A stretch of 64,000 nucleotides of DNA, from positions 4,908 through 68,907 of the forward strand of contig CAYLXL010000004.1 of the NCBI GenBank assembly GCA_964387745.1, written 5' to 3'. The DNA is from JAGOUU01 sp964387745. Its GTDB lineage: Bacteria > Pseudomonadota > Gammaproteobacteria > JAGOUU01. Under the pieces are notes generated by a model. It saw only the letters and a list, made by a program, of their open reading frames with translations, searched no databases and had not been told where the DNA came from. Below, piece by piece: positions 54,183-63,792 of this stretch; position 1 is the first letter of the stretch; the number at the start of each line of letters is the position of its first letter. A program made the position numbers and the translations under genes.

Positions 54183-55118
54183 TTAAGCACTCAAATCCAG
54201 AAAAACCAGATTTTCATCTTTTTTAACTAATATATGACGAACTTTATACTGCGTTTCTTGGTATTTTTTTGAAGTATTAGTGAGATCAGTCAATTTAAGA
54301 ATATGAAAGCCACTTTCGTCTTGTATTGGACCATAGATTTCGTCTTTGGTTAGTTTTGGTACAATATCTGCAAATAGTGAAGGTAAATCTGCTACATTAA
54401 ACCACCCTAGATCACCGCCATTTAAGGCTTGTTGACCATCAGAGGTAATCATCGCGATTTCAGAAAAAGTTTTATTACCTTTTTTGATTTCTTGTAAAAC
54501 TTTTAAAGCGCGTTCTTTAGCTAATTGGATTTTCTTGCTATCAGGTGATTCAGGTACAGCAATTAAGATATGACTAAGTTTAAAACTTGATTTAGCAGAA
54601 TCATTTTTTAAACGGCCGATTTCTTGCTCAATTTCTTGTTTACTTACTTTTACTTCAGAGCTCGCAACTGCACGCTGTACGTCCATGATGGTGAGTTGAT
54701 TAATAATGTCTTTTTTAAAGTCGTTGTATCGGACACCCTGACTTGCTAGTTTGTTCTTCAAGTCAAGAACATTAGTATTGTATTGCTTGGCTACTGTTTC
54801 TATAGCATGATTGATCTGTTCTTCTGATGGTGAAATATTATTAGCTTTAGCCACCTGGAGCTGTAATGATTCTAGAATCATTGCATTGAGAACCTGTTTA
54901 CGTATCTCATTTATAGGCGGCAGTTTAACTGCTTTTGAGTTTAACTGGTTTTTGATTGTGGTTATTTTTTTATTAAGATCACTGTTTGTAATCACATCAT
55001 CATTAACGATGGCAACAATTTTATCTAATGATTGTGATTTATCAGAGCTAGCGATACAAAAGCCAGAAGCAATTAATAATATTAAAATGTTTTTACAGGT
55101 TTTGGAAAAGTTCAACAT
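54183..55118 (-). CDS. surA: Periplasmic chaperone SurA, N-terminal part (reading frame lost at scaffold gap)
   Basis: 311 residues: a signal peptide (FSKTCKNILILLIASGFCIASS), the helical chaperone core (LDKIVAIVNDDVITNSDLNKKI ... QVLNAMILESLQLQVAKANNISPSE), and parvulin domain one (SFKLSHILIAVPE... GQQALNGGDLGWFNVADLPSLFADI). It ends in KVRHILVKKDE, the start of parvulin domain two, after which nine unrelated residues lead to a stop. Coding is reliable only down to about 54213. ATG at 55118 was chosen over a TTG four codons upstream. The gene sits between lptD and pdxA as in many gammaproteobacteria. Confidence 0.92.
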   Translation of the reverse strand: MLNFSKTCKNILILLIASGFCIASSDKSQSLDKIVAIVNDDVITNSDLNKKITTIKNQLNSKAVKLPPINEIRKQVLNAMILESLQLQVAKANNISPSEEQINHAIETVAKQYNTNVLDLKNKLASQGVRYNDFKKDIINQLTIMDVQRAVASSEVKVSKQEIEQEIGRLKNDSAKSSFKLSHILIAVPESPDSKKIQLAKERALKVLQEIKKGNKTFSEIAMITSDGQQALNGGDLGWFNVADLPSLFADIVPKLTKDEIYGPIQDESGFHILKLTDLTNTSKKYQETQYKVRHILVKKDENLVFLDLSA

Positions 55119-55142
55119 CGTTACATCCAATAATTAGAATAA

Positions 55143-57725
55143 TTAATAAATAGCAGTTAAGTGATTGTAATAGCCTGGAATATTACTTCTTAAAATGTTT
55201 TCAAAGCTCTGGTTGATTTCACCAAGACCCTTTAAGCTAAATTGAATTTTGTATATATTATCATATTTCTTAGCTGCTTCGCTATTCACTCTCAATCTTA
55301 GTTGGTTTTTGTAGCCGAATCTTATTGCCCAGCAACATTGTTGATACTCGATGCCTAGATAGTTATCCAAGGTAGATTGATCAGTTAAATCATAGCTGGT
55401 AAACCCTAAGATATTCCAATTATTACGTACAGGAAACTTAAATGAGGCTTCTATTTCTGATAAGTTATTTTCTGGTTTGTTAACCAAAAATATTCGTCGA
55501 CCATTGACACTATATTGGGTATTACCTTCTTTTAAAAAGTTATATTCGAGATTAATCAGCGTTTGATGGGCGTTTTGTTCATGCTGATCAGCATAATGAA
55601 GGCCAAGATTAACCTTGCGAGTTTTATTCGTATAATAATCCCATTGCCATTCTGCTTGGCCATAGACTTTGGGGTCGAAGTTAATATTTAACTCGGAAAT
55701 AAATGGTGAGAGACGATGATTATAATCATGTATTTCAGTTTCAATGCAGTTTAGTGAGGTTTTTTGGTCACAAATTGTAGTGATCATGTCTTGAAAGTAA
55801 AACACTTGTCCTAGTCCAAGTTTTAGGTACTGAGCACCGCTAGATTTGTTTTGCAGCCTAGAAACAAGACCTGCGGATAATTGATTAGCGTTACTTTGTC
55901 GATCAAAGCCAGAAAACCTATTATCGCGGAATAATTGTTCATAGTTAAAAGTGTTTTCTTTAATATCAAAGTCAGGGGCTTGATGCTGCTTTTTGTTAGG
56001 TACAAATAAGTAAAACAATCTGGGCTCTAAAGTTTGATTATATTTTTGATTATTAAACTCGTATAAACGATCAAAATATAATGAACCATCTATGCTAGCA
56101 ATTGGAATAACATAATCCTGCTGCCGCTTATAATGCAGAGCTTCGGCGTTCTCATTGAGACGAGTTAGATTATACACACGACTGTGTAATGCTAATTTAG
56201 GTGTAATGTAGCCGTAAGTTTCTTTGAGCGACGCACTTATCGCAGGTTTAACAAAATATCTTTGTCCGTTAGCTGTTTTATTAGTGGCAGGATGAGAGGG
56301 TTTGACAAAATGCATAGCGTTAGCATCTAACGTCATGTTTAATACAGGATTAATATTTGGTGTTAAACTTACAGGGCTATTAATAAGATTATTATTACTG
56401 AGGGTTATCCCAGGTAAAATTTTGTAAGGCTCGGTTAAAGCAGGACCATTTAGTGAATGCATGGTTTGATACCCTTTAACTAGAGCAGATGCTTGCCAGG
56501 TATCAGAGCTATAATTTATGAGCGCTTGTTGCAGGAAATGATCTTCGGATTGTTTGTGCAGCAACTCAGAAGGAGGTAAGTCAATAACATATTGGTTATC
56601 AGAAAAATAATTATAATCAATCGTTGATGAAAAATTATTATTCCATTGTTTATTATCTTTAAATCTAATCGCGTGTCGTACTAAAGGAGCATTTTTTAAA
56701 TTTTTAATTTTAGGGTCGTCATAAGTCAAACCTTCAGGGGGACTTGTCAGATTGTCTTTTTTAAATTTAGCAAAGGCTTTATCATCAGGCAGAATCTCAA
56801 AATTAATATAATTACTGCCATAACTATCTAAGTAGCGAGTTTCAATTTGGAATTGGGCATCGCGTAGCGTCATATAACGTGTAGTTAATGTAGCATCATA
56901 GTTTGGTGCCAGGTTTAGGTAATAAGGCTGAGCGATACTATAACCATATGTATCTGATCTATTGTAGGTTGGTAACAGCAAACCAGACTTACGTTCTTTT
57001 GATGTTGGGAAGCTGATATACGGGCTGTAAAAAATAGGTAGGTCATAGAAATATAAAACTGTATTCCAAGCAGTACCTACTTGTTTATTGGGGTCGATGT
57101 TAATTTCTGAAGCATTAAGCTGCCAAGCATTATAATTTTCATTTGGTGGGCACGTAGTGTACATAGCATCAAAAATATTGTAGCTTGAGTCTTTAATGAC
57201 TATTGCTCGTTTTGCCTGACCATGCGCATTATTTTGATAGTACCGGTAATAGATATCCGAATTAAAAGTTGCAGTGTTAGTTAATAAATCTGCTGAGACT
57301 AGGCTAGTTACAGCGCGAAAGTTAGGGCTTACGAATTGTACATTATCTTGCAGCGTTATTTGCGTGACTTTTTTTAATTTTTCATCTCGGTAAGCTGTGG
57401 CTTTGTCAGCTGTAACTTTTTGATCTTTGTCAAGAAACTCTACATTACCGTTTAATTTGGATAAACCATTTTTGGCTAAAGAAGAGCTATCTGCAGCAAT
57501 TTCTGGGGTAGTTACAGTTGGTAAAATAGGGCGTTCATAGAATCCGGGGCAGGGGCTAAAGTTCCTTTGTTGATTAACCCAATCTGAATTAACAAGAGAA
57601 TTATCTATTTTTGGTGTTCGTTGTAATGGTTGGCTTAAACTTTTAGCTGAAGAATTGAAAATTAAAGACTGTAGTGCAATAACGGAAATGATACTAGGTA
57701 TTGTAATTTTAATTTTTAGCACCAT
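55143..57725 (-). CDS. lptD: LPS-assembly protein LptD
   Basis: 860 residues from the chosen ATG. A signal peptide (TIPSIISVIALQSLIFNSSAKS) precedes the periplasmic OstA/LptA-like domain (LNGNVEFLDKDQKVTADKATAYRDEKLKKVTQITLQDNVQF). The large beta-barrel follows, with LYFYDLPIFYSPYISFPTSKERKSGLL and GIEYQQCCWAIRFGY near the end. CQ/CC cysteine pairs fit the known disulfides between the two domains. It inserts LPS into the outer membrane with LptE. The gene is followed by surA and diverges from amgK. Confidence 0.95.
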   Translation of the reverse strand: MVLKIKITIPSIISVIALQSLIFNSSAKSLSQPLQRTPKIDNSLVNSDWVNQQRNFSPCPGFYERPILPTVTTPEIAADSSSLAKNGLSKLNGNVEFLDKDQKVTADKATAYRDEKLKKVTQITLQDNVQFVSPNFRAVTSLVSADLLTNTATFNSDIYYRYYQNNAHGQAKRAIVIKDSSYNIFDAMYTTCPPNENYNAWQLNASEINIDPNKQVGTAWNTVLYFYDLPIFYSPYISFPTSKERKSGLLLPTYNRSDTYGYSIAQPYYLNLAPNYDATLTTRYMTLRDAQFQIETRYLDSYGSNYINFEILPDDKAFAKFKKDNLTSPPEGLTYDDPKIKNLKNAPLVRHAIRFKDNKQWNNNFSSTIDYNYFSDNQYVIDLPPSELLHKQSEDHFLQQALINYSSDTWQASALVKGYQTMHSLNGPALTEPYKILPGITLSNNNLINSPVSLTPNINPVLNMTLDANAMHFVKPSHPATNKTANGQRYFVKPAISASLKETYGYITPKLALHSRVYNLTRLNENAEALHYKRQQDYVIPIASIDGSLYFDRLYEFNNQKYNQTLEPRLFYLFVPNKKQHQAPDFDIKENTFNYEQLFRDNRFSGFDRQSNANQLSAGLVSRLQNKSSGAQYLKLGLGQVFYFQDMITTICDQKTSLNCIETEIHDYNHRLSPFISELNINFDPKVYGQAEWQWDYYTNKTRKVNLGLHYADQHEQNAHQTLINLEYNFLKEGNTQYSVNGRRIFLVNKPENNLSEIEASFKFPVRNNWNILGFTSYDLTDQSTLDNYLGIEYQQCCWAIRFGYKNQLRLRVNSEAAKKYDNIYKIQFSLKGLGEINQSFENILRSNIPGYYNHLTAIY

Positions 57726-57861
57726 AATCAAATCTGTATAGGGCGAGCATCCAGCATAATAATAAACTTAATCAGCTTATTCTATAGTAATTTTTTGGCA
57801 ATTTCAGCTGTATGTTATATTATATCTTTAATTAATCGCATTATTTCTTATCTTTACAATT

Positions 57862-58932
57862 ATGACTAACTTAATGGCTTGGATCGCTAGTGTCTATAAT
57901 ACCGAAGAAGAGTCAATAGTATTAACCCCACTAACTAACGATGCCAGTTTTAGAAAATATTATCGATTTACGTTAAGCGGACGAAGTCTCGTAGCCGTTG
58001 ACTCACCACCTACACGCGAAAAAAATCAAGAATTCATCGCGGTGCAAGCTATTTTATTCAATAACAAAGTACACGTGCCACAAGTGTTTTTTAATAATCT
58101 GGAGTACGGTTATTTTATTATTGAAGATTTTGGCAATAGCATTTTATTATCACAATTGAAGCAAAGTCCGATGCAGGCTCAAGCGTTATACCAGTTATGC
58201 TTGAATGAACTAATCAAAATTCAGTTGATTGATACCAAAGCTGAGAATAATTATAGCTATAAGCTTCCAGATTTTGATCAGCAGATTCAAAGCTATGAGT
58301 TTGAATTATTCACCGGGTGGTTTATAGGTAAATATTTATCCCTGAATTTAACTGCAGAACAAAATGTATGGCTAAGTAAAATTTTTAGCTTAATGGCGGA
58401 TAGTTTTGCCGACCAGCCTAAAGTTTTAGTACATAGAGATTATCATTCGCGTAATTTAATGTTAGTCAATACTGACACAACGCAACAAATAGGCATAATT
58501 GATTTCCAGGATGCTTTAACTGGGCCAGTTACATACGATTTGATTTCATTATTTAGAGATTGTTACATCTCGTGGCCGCTTGAAACAGTACAAAGCTGGA
58601 CGCAGAATTATTTTGCGCAGGCAAAACACCACAACATTATAAAGGCATCTATTGAGTTTGATACTTTTTGGCTTTGGTTCTTACAGACTAGTTTGCAGCG
58701 AAATTTTAAAGCTATAGGTATTTTTAGTAGATTATATTTACGTGATAATAAGCCCGTTTATTTAGGGGATATTCCGCGTACATTGAATTATGCGATAGAA
58801 GCATGCTATTTATTGGCTAATTATGATAACGCTCATGCTGCTGTATATATTGAAGCGCATGATTTCCTGCAAAATGAAGTTAAACCAAGAGTTTCAAATT
58901 TAACCCGTACAGAACAATTAATAAATTTATAA
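57862..58932 (+). CDS. amgK: N-acetylmuramate/N-acetylglucosamine kinase (anomeric sugar kinase)
   Basis: 356-residue aminoglycoside-phosphotransferase-fold kinase. LTNDASFRKYYRF and LVAVDSPPTREKNQEFIAV form the N-lobe, the catalytic loop is VLVHRDYHSRNLMLV near 193-207, and the metal-binding IGIIDFQDALTGPVTYDLISLFRDCY follows. It phosphorylates MurNAc or GlcNAc on C1 in the recycling route that bypasses de novo synthesis. The stop is immediately followed by the murU ATG, so the two are coupled; with mpl this suggests active murein recycling. Confidence 0.9.
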   Translation: MTNLMAWIASVYNTEEESIVLTPLTNDASFRKYYRFTLSGRSLVAVDSPPTREKNQEFIAVQAILFNNKVHVPQVFFNNLEYGYFIIEDFGNSILLSQLKQSPMQAQALYQLCLNELIKIQLIDTKAENNYSYKLPDFDQQIQSYEFELFTGWFIGKYLSLNLTAEQNVWLSKIFSLMADSFADQPKVLVHRDYHSRNLMLVNTDTTQQIGIIDFQDALTGPVTYDLISLFRDCYISWPLETVQSWTQNYFAQAKHHNIIKASIEFDTFWLWFLQTSLQRNFKAIGIFSRLYLRDNKPVYLGDIPRTLNYAIEACYLLANYDNAHAAVYIEAHDFLQNEVKPRVSNLTRTEQLINL

Positions 58933-59655
58933 ATGATTAAACAAGCAATCATACTAGCAGCTGGTAGTGGGACGAGATTAAGACCCTTAACAGAAAACTG
59001 TCCAAAGCCTATGTTGGCTATAAATGGCAAGCCGTTATTAGTCTATCAATTAGAGGCATTGTCAGCAGCCGGAATAAAGCATGTGGTGATACATGTGGCT
59101 TATTTAGCAGATGTAATTATACATACTATTAAAGATGGTAAGCAATATGGTTTAGATTTAGACATAAAATATGCTAGAGTTGATGAACCTTTAGAAACAG
59201 GTGGAGGCTTGGCTTATTCTGTTGCTATGTTACCCGAGCCAAATAAGCCTTTTATTTGTGTAAACGGTAAAATTTTTACAGATTATAATTATTCGTGTTT
59301 GGCTAATATAAATTTAGGCAATAATATTGCCCATATGATTTTGGTACCAAATCCTGACGATAAGCCTTTGGGTGATTATAATTTATCTCAGCATAATTAT
59401 TTAGTCAAAAAACTCCCTGGGCAGCAACATAGTTATACTTATAGTGGCATCGCTGTTTATGACGGCAAAGTTTTGCAGCAATATTTGTCGATCATAAATA
59501 CAAATAAAACAAAATTTTCAGTAATTGAAGTTATCAATAATAATCTTGATCGAGTATCAGGTAGCCTTTATGATGGCATTTGGTATGGTCTAGAAACAGT
59601 AGAACAATACAGAAAGGTTAATGAAATCTGCAGTGATATAACAGAAAAGATATAA
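58933..59655 (+). CDS. murU: N-acetylmuramate-1-phosphate uridylyltransferase
   Basis: 240-residue nucleotidyltransferase. AIILAAGSGTRLRPLTENCPKPML is the nucleotide-binding start, followed by GKPLLVYQLEALSAAGIKHVVI and ETGGGLAYSV. The usual VNGD metal-binding motif reads VNGKIFTDYN, with Lys 113 where Asp is expected; TDY still offers an Asp. It makes UDP-MurNAc from MurNAc-1-P and UTP. Directly follows amgK with no gap. Confidence 0.88.
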   Translation: MIKQAIILAAGSGTRLRPLTENCPKPMLAINGKPLLVYQLEALSAAGIKHVVIHVAYLADVIIHTIKDGKQYGLDLDIKYARVDEPLETGGGLAYSVAMLPEPNKPFICVNGKIFTDYNYSCLANINLGNNIAHMILVPNPDDKPLGDYNLSQHNYLVKKLPGQQHSYTYSGIAVYDGKVLQQYLSIINTNKTKFSVIEVINNNLDRVSGSLYDGIWYGLETVEQYRKVNEICSDITEKI

Positions 59656-59690
59656 CTAGCTAGAACAATTTAGAATAATTTAGAACAATT

Positions 59691-60362
59691 ATGTACAAAA
59701 AATTCCAGATCGCGCCATCAATTCTATCAGCAAATTTAGCAAAACTAGGTGAAGAAGTAGATAAGGTACTTAATGCTGGTGCTGATATGATTCATATTGA
59801 TGTCATGGATAACCATTATGTTCCTAATTTAACTTTTGGGCCAATGATTTGTAAAAGTTTGCGTGACTATGGGGTTACAGCCCCTTTGGATGTGCATCTG
59901 ATGGTTGAACCCGTCGATGATTTAATTGTGGCTTTCGCTAAAGCAGGGGCTAACATGATTTCATTTCATCCGGAGGCAAGTCAGCACGTGGATAGATCGC
60001 TATCATTAATTAAAGATAATAATTGCTCAGCTGGCCTTGCGCTAAACCCATCGACACCTCTATCTTGTTTAGATCATGTTTTAGAAAAATTAGATTTTGT
60101 TTTGATTATGAGTGTCAACCCTGGGTTCTCTGGCCAAAAATTTATCCCATATGTGTTACCTAAGATTGCAGAATTGAACAAAGTTATATCTGAAAAAAGA
60201 TTAAAGACTAAGATTGCTGTGGATGGTGGTGTTGGGTCTCATAATATAGCAGAATTAGCAAAGCATGGGGCTAGTATATTTGTTGCTGGTAATGCAGTGT
60301 ACGGCTCTACAGATTATAAAATAGCTATTGATGATTTACGATCACAGCTAGCACAGGTTTGA
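59691..60362 (+). CDS. rpe: Ribulose-phosphate 3-epimerase
   Basis: 223-residue TIM barrel. IAPSILSANLAKLGEEV, MIHIDVMDNHYVPNLTFGP, DVHLMVEP, ISFHPEAS, LIMSVNPGFSGQKFIP and AVDGGV carry the metal His/Asp and catalytic Asp residues expected of Rpe. It interconverts ribulose 5-phosphate and xylulose 5-phosphate in the pentose phosphate pathway. It lies 35 bases after murU and 15 before the amidotransferase gene, so an operon is likely. Confidence 0.97.
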   Translation: MYKKFQIAPSILSANLAKLGEEVDKVLNAGADMIHIDVMDNHYVPNLTFGPMICKSLRDYGVTAPLDVHLMVEPVDDLIVAFAKAGANMISFHPEASQHVDRSLSLIKDNNCSAGLALNPSTPLSCLDHVLEKLDFVLIMSVNPGFSGQKFIPYVLPKIAELNKVISEKRLKTKIAVDGGVGSHNIAELAKHGASIFVAGNAVYGSTDYKIAIDDLRSQLAQV

Positions 60363-60377
60363 ATTCAAATTATCAAT

Positions 60378-60953
60378 ATGAAGTTATTAGTAATAGATAA
60401 TTATGATTCTTTTACTTACAATTTAGTTGCCTATTGTCAAGAATTGGGTGCGGATCCAATAGTTAAATATAACGACCAAATTAGCATTAGTGATATCAAA
60501 AATATTAATCCAGATAAAATTTTACTATCACCTGGCCCTGGTAATCCAAGTGACGCAGGAATCTGTTTAGACGTGATCCATTATTTTCATCAGACTATAC
60601 CCATGCTAGGTGTATGCTTAGGGCATCAATGCATAGGCCAGTATTTTGGTGGTGAGGTTGTGCATGCAAAACGTATTATGCATGGTAAGACGTCTATCAT
60701 AACTCATAATAATACTAAGTTATTCAGGAATATTAAAAATAATCTTAAGGTAACTCGCTATCATTCGCTTGTCGTGAGCCAGAAAAAAATCCCTGAATGT
60801 TTGTTAATCACGGCATTGTCTAATGATGGTGGTAATGAAGAGATTATGGCGTTGGAACACAAGCTCTATAAAGTCTATGGTGTGCAGTTTCATCCTGAGG
60901 CAGTGCTATCAGAGTGTGGGCATGAGATCTTGAGAAATTTTTTAACTGACTAA
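60378..60953 (+). CDS. Glutamine amidotransferase component of anthranilate/aminodeoxychorismate synthase
   Basis: 191-residue class I glutamine amidotransferase. IDNYDSFTYNLVAY, LLSPGPGNPSDAG, the nucleophile in MLGVCLGHQCIGQ (Cys 80) and GVQFHPEAVLSECG with His and Glu form the catalytic triad. Such subunits serve TrpE or PabB, and one protein often serves both. No trpE, trpD or pabB is beside it, so trpG versus pabA cannot be decided. It is the last gene of the murU-rpe run. Confidence 0.92.
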   Translation: MKLLVIDNYDSFTYNLVAYCQELGADPIVKYNDQISISDIKNINPDKILLSPGPGNPSDAGICLDVIHYFHQTIPMLGVCLGHQCIGQYFGGEVVHAKRIMHGKTSIITHNNTKLFRNIKNNLKVTRYHSLVVSQKKIPECLLITALSNDGGNEEIMALEHKLYKVYGVQFHPEAVLSECGHEILRNFLTD

Positions 60954-60964
60954 TGCTATTGCTG

Positions 60965-62866
60965 CTAATATGGAGAGTTAGAGCGTAGCATATGGTCTGT
61001 ACTTGGCGGGCGTTTCTCTATAGAGTTGCTGCAGGGCTTTGCATCAGGTGTGCCATGCGGCAGCCGTTCTATACCTGTTATTTTATAATACCTCAGCACA
61101 TTACCATTACGTTCTTCTGTCATCTCCTTTTTATGGAATCGAACTTTTTGTTTTGGTTGTCTGGATGCATGGAGTAATTTACTATAGATGGCTTTTAAAG
61201 CATCGCATTTTTTTTGCATCTCTAATTCATTATTAGGACTTTTAATTCCACACACTTTATCAAGAGTGCTTATCCATTGCTGTTCGGCATTGCGTGAAAA
61301 TTTTAACAAATAATCTAAAGAAGCTATGATTAAACAAGGGAAAAATGTCCACGGGCCTAGAAATCCAGCCAAGCTAATGCCCAATAACTTTGCAATAAAA
61401 AAAGCAGAAGTTTTAAGAGCAAGATCCAAACCTAAGGCTGGGGCGCCTATACTGGTAATTGCTCGTAGGAATAAAATAAAGCCAGCAGCAACTTTAGAGA
61501 GGAAGAGCCGGGGTTTGCTATACTGATAGGTTTTAGTATTTAGTGTTTTTTCTTCAGTGCGTATTTGTTCAAACTGTTGGTTTAATGTCTGAAGTTGTTG
61601 ATTTAAGTTGCCGCCCTGTTCTGCGCTGACCATGTTCAGGATTGCTGAGATTTTTGCTTCTAAGTTAGCAATTTTAACCGCAGGATCTTTTTTAGCCTTG
61701 TCTTTTTGTTCACCTAAACCCAAAAAGTTTTGGCACATTGTACGGAAATAGGGATACAATACTTTTCTTTTTTCTACGTATAGCATATATAGTGTCATCA
61801 TTAATGCTAGCGCAAATGCAATGTGCGGAGGGGTTAAGGCAAAGAAGCCTAAAAAAGCGACGCCTTTCATTTGGAAGAAAAATTTATTAATAGTGAAAAA
61901 ACCAGCTGCTGAACCACCAACGGCACCAATCCAAAAACAGATGTTAATTAGGTAATATAAGCCTTTTTTCCATTTGGAACTTGATCTTTTCTGGGGGCTT
62001 CCTGGTAACTGTTCTTGTACAGGATCGTTACCTGGCGTATGAGACGAACTTGTGGTTTCGATTACGCTTTTGAATCTTAATAAATCATTTCGTTCTTTCA
62101 ATTCTTGTTTATAATCTTCCTTAGTGAATCTTTTGAAGAATAATATTTTAAGAGTTTCGTGCCATTGTTGCATCAATTGCTGAGAATTGTTAATACAGTA
62201 GCCAATGATGGAGGTAACAGTAAAGAGAAGTACAAAACCACTAGCAGGCGTCGCAGTAAAGAGTAAAACAATCGCCATTAACCCTAAGGTGTTACGGCCG
62301 CTACTTTCAATGGTTCGCAAGGCAACAATAAAAAAGGCAGCACTATAGCCTATCGATAACTGTGTATAGTATTTCGCACGTTGCAGAAAATAGCGGGTTT
62401 TAAACCAAAAAGATTTATTGGTTAGATCGACTTGTGTTTTTTTTATTTTTAGGTCAATGCCTTGTTCTGCTCTAATCGCATCATTTTCTTTAGTTAAATT
62501 TTTGGTTTTGATATTGTCATTAAGTTTTTTTGTTTTTCCAAAGATTTGCTTATAGAGCGTAATAAAAGGTCGATAATAAATAGGTTGCTCAATAATAAGA
62601 CTGTAGGCAACGTTAATTAGAACTATTGCTGTTATAAAAATTGATGGTATGGCGGTGAAAAACGAAAGAAAAGAAATTGCTCCAAGAGAAACAACTAAAG
62701 CAGGAATACTAAAAAAGCCTTTGGTGGCAGTCAGAGGGGCGCAGATGGCAAATAACAGGCGAGGGAGAAGATACTGAATGAGTTTTCCTTTTTTTCGCTT
62801 CCTCTTCAGCTTTTCCCAGAACCAGTAGAAGAAACTTCCAACTTGATCAACTTTGCTTTTTAACAT
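60965..62866 (-). CDS. 633-residue membrane protein with repeated hydrophobic modules, function unknown
   Basis: Four hydrophobic blocks alternate with hydrophilic loops: roughly residues 30-105 (A), 160-240 (B), 305-375 (C) and 455-535 (D). A and C both have LxFLxFFTAxPxxxFxxxLxxxxYxLxxE followed by YxPxFxTxxxxxxG. B and D both carry a stretch with R(T/A)IxSxGxxxLGL and end in (Q/E)QWxxTL. The loop between C and D has a coiled-coil-like segment (ANLEAKISAILNM...NQQLQTLNQQFEQI). The N-terminus (LKRKRKKGK) is basic, and there is no signal peptide. No ribosome site is clear. I do not recognise the family; a lineage-specific membrane protein or a translocated one are both possible. Confidence 0.75.
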   Translation of the reverse strand: MLKSKVDQVGSFFYWFWEKLKRKRKKGKLIQYLLPRLLFAICAPLTATKGFFSIPALVVSLGAISFLSFFTAIPSIFITAIVLINVAYSLIIEQPIYYRPFITLYKQIFGKTKKLNDNIKTKNLTKENDAIRAEQGIDLKIKKTQVDLTNKSFWFKTRYFLQRAKYYTQLSIGYSAAFFIVALRTIESSGRNTLGLMAIVLLFTATPASGFVLLFTVTSIIGYCINNSQQLMQQWHETLKILFFKRFTKEDYKQELKERNDLLRFKSVIETTSSSHTPGNDPVQEQLPGSPQKRSSSKWKKGLYYLINICFWIGAVGGSAAGFFTINKFFFQMKGVAFLGFFALTPPHIAFALALMMTLYMLYVEKRKVLYPYFRTMCQNFLGLGEQKDKAKKDPAVKIANLEAKISAILNMVSAEQGGNLNQQLQTLNQQFEQIRTEEKTLNTKTYQYSKPRLFLSKVAAGFILFLRAITSIGAPALGLDLALKTSAFFIAKLLGISLAGFLGPWTFFPCLIIASLDYLLKFSRNAEQQWISTLDKVCGIKSPNNELEMQKKCDALKAIYSKLLHASRQPKQKVRFHKKEMTEERNGNVLRYYKITGIERLPHGTPDAKPCSNSIEKRPPSTDHMLRSNSPY

Positions 62867-62968
62867 ACTGTGCGCTGCAACCTTAAAAAACTTGACGAAT
62901 TATACTATATCTTAAAGCCTTTAGCGAGCACCGTTTGTTAAAAATATGTAACCATATGATTTTAGATA

Positions 62969-63640
62969 TTAATTTTGTAATAATATTTCTTGGGTGAAGG
63001 TTTTGCGTAGATAGAAGCCACGTGGCAAGGTTAATATTTTCTCCCCACGCTCATTGAGAGATTCTGTAGTCATTTTAGAGTTAGATGCTTTTGGCCTAAT
63101 TTGTAAGACTTGGCCATAATGGCTTGTGACTTGTTCAGCCTGGCCGAATATCAACATTTGGGTTAAGTCTTGCCAGTCGGCTTTAATTGCTACCAACTGC
63201 TCAGGACTAGGCCGCCATAAAAATGCATTACCAACGATGCGATGGGCTAATGAATCATGATTAGGATCGGGTACAATCAGCGGCAGCCAGAGAATATGTT
63301 GAATTTTTCGGTACAGGGTAGAGGCATAGAAATCATAGTCTACTTTAGTAGGTAATACGTGAGCAGTACAGACGTAAGTCGTTTCAAGCGGTTGCTGTTT
63401 CAAATTAATCGGGATAGTTTTTATCTCTAAATTTAATCTTGGAAAGTCTGGCAAAGGTCTTGATTGCGCTTCAGCGCCTAATAAGTATTCTATTAATTGA
63501 CCGCTTAATCCTTTAGCATTGGTCATATGTTTTGGCGCCAAAATGCCTGCGGCTTGACAGAGTTGCTCTAAAGTATAACCTCGTAAGTTTTTTGCTTTTT
63601 GCAAAATAATGTTGATTTCTTGTTCAATGGTTAAATTCAA
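62969..63640 (-). CDS. mutH: DNA mismatch repair endonuclease MutH
   Basis: 223 residues. The catalytic triad spacing is Asp 65 ... Glu 72-x-Lys 74 in LPDFPRLNLEIKTIPIN, as in E. coli MutH (7 and 2 residues apart). GYTLEQLCQAAG, KGLSGQLIEYLLGA, and KIQHILWLPLIVPD complete the Sau3AI/MutH pattern. MutH nicks the unmethylated strand at hemimethylated GATC after MutL activation, so a Dam methylase is expected elsewhere in this genome. The start is TTG, with no strong ribosome site. Confidence 0.93.
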   Translation of the reverse strand: MNLTIEQEINIILQKAKNLRGYTLEQLCQAAGILAPKHMTNAKGLSGQLIEYLLGAEAQSRPLPDFPRLNLEIKTIPINLKQQPLETTYVCTAHVLPTKVDYDFYASTLYRKIQHILWLPLIVPDPNHDSLAHRIVGNAFLWRPSPEQLVAIKADWQDLTQMLIFGQAEQVTSHYGQVLQIRPKASNSKMTTESLNERGEKILTLPRGFYLRKTFTQEILLQN

Positions 63641-63792
63641 TTTTGAAGGTGAGATTATCTATATGTTCTATCTATAAATATTAACTTAATTTAAATAATA
63701 GAAGAAGTGTTCGGTCTGATTAAAACGGTTATTTATATTATATCTAGATATTTGTAGGGGATCCCTTAGTCGGTCGCCCCTACGTTTTGTCT

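Noticed and set aside
53714..55118. surA called as a pseudogene
   Set aside because: Both edges of the N gap share 13 identical bases, and joining there restores the frame and a full-length SurA, so a scaffold artefact is the simpler reading.
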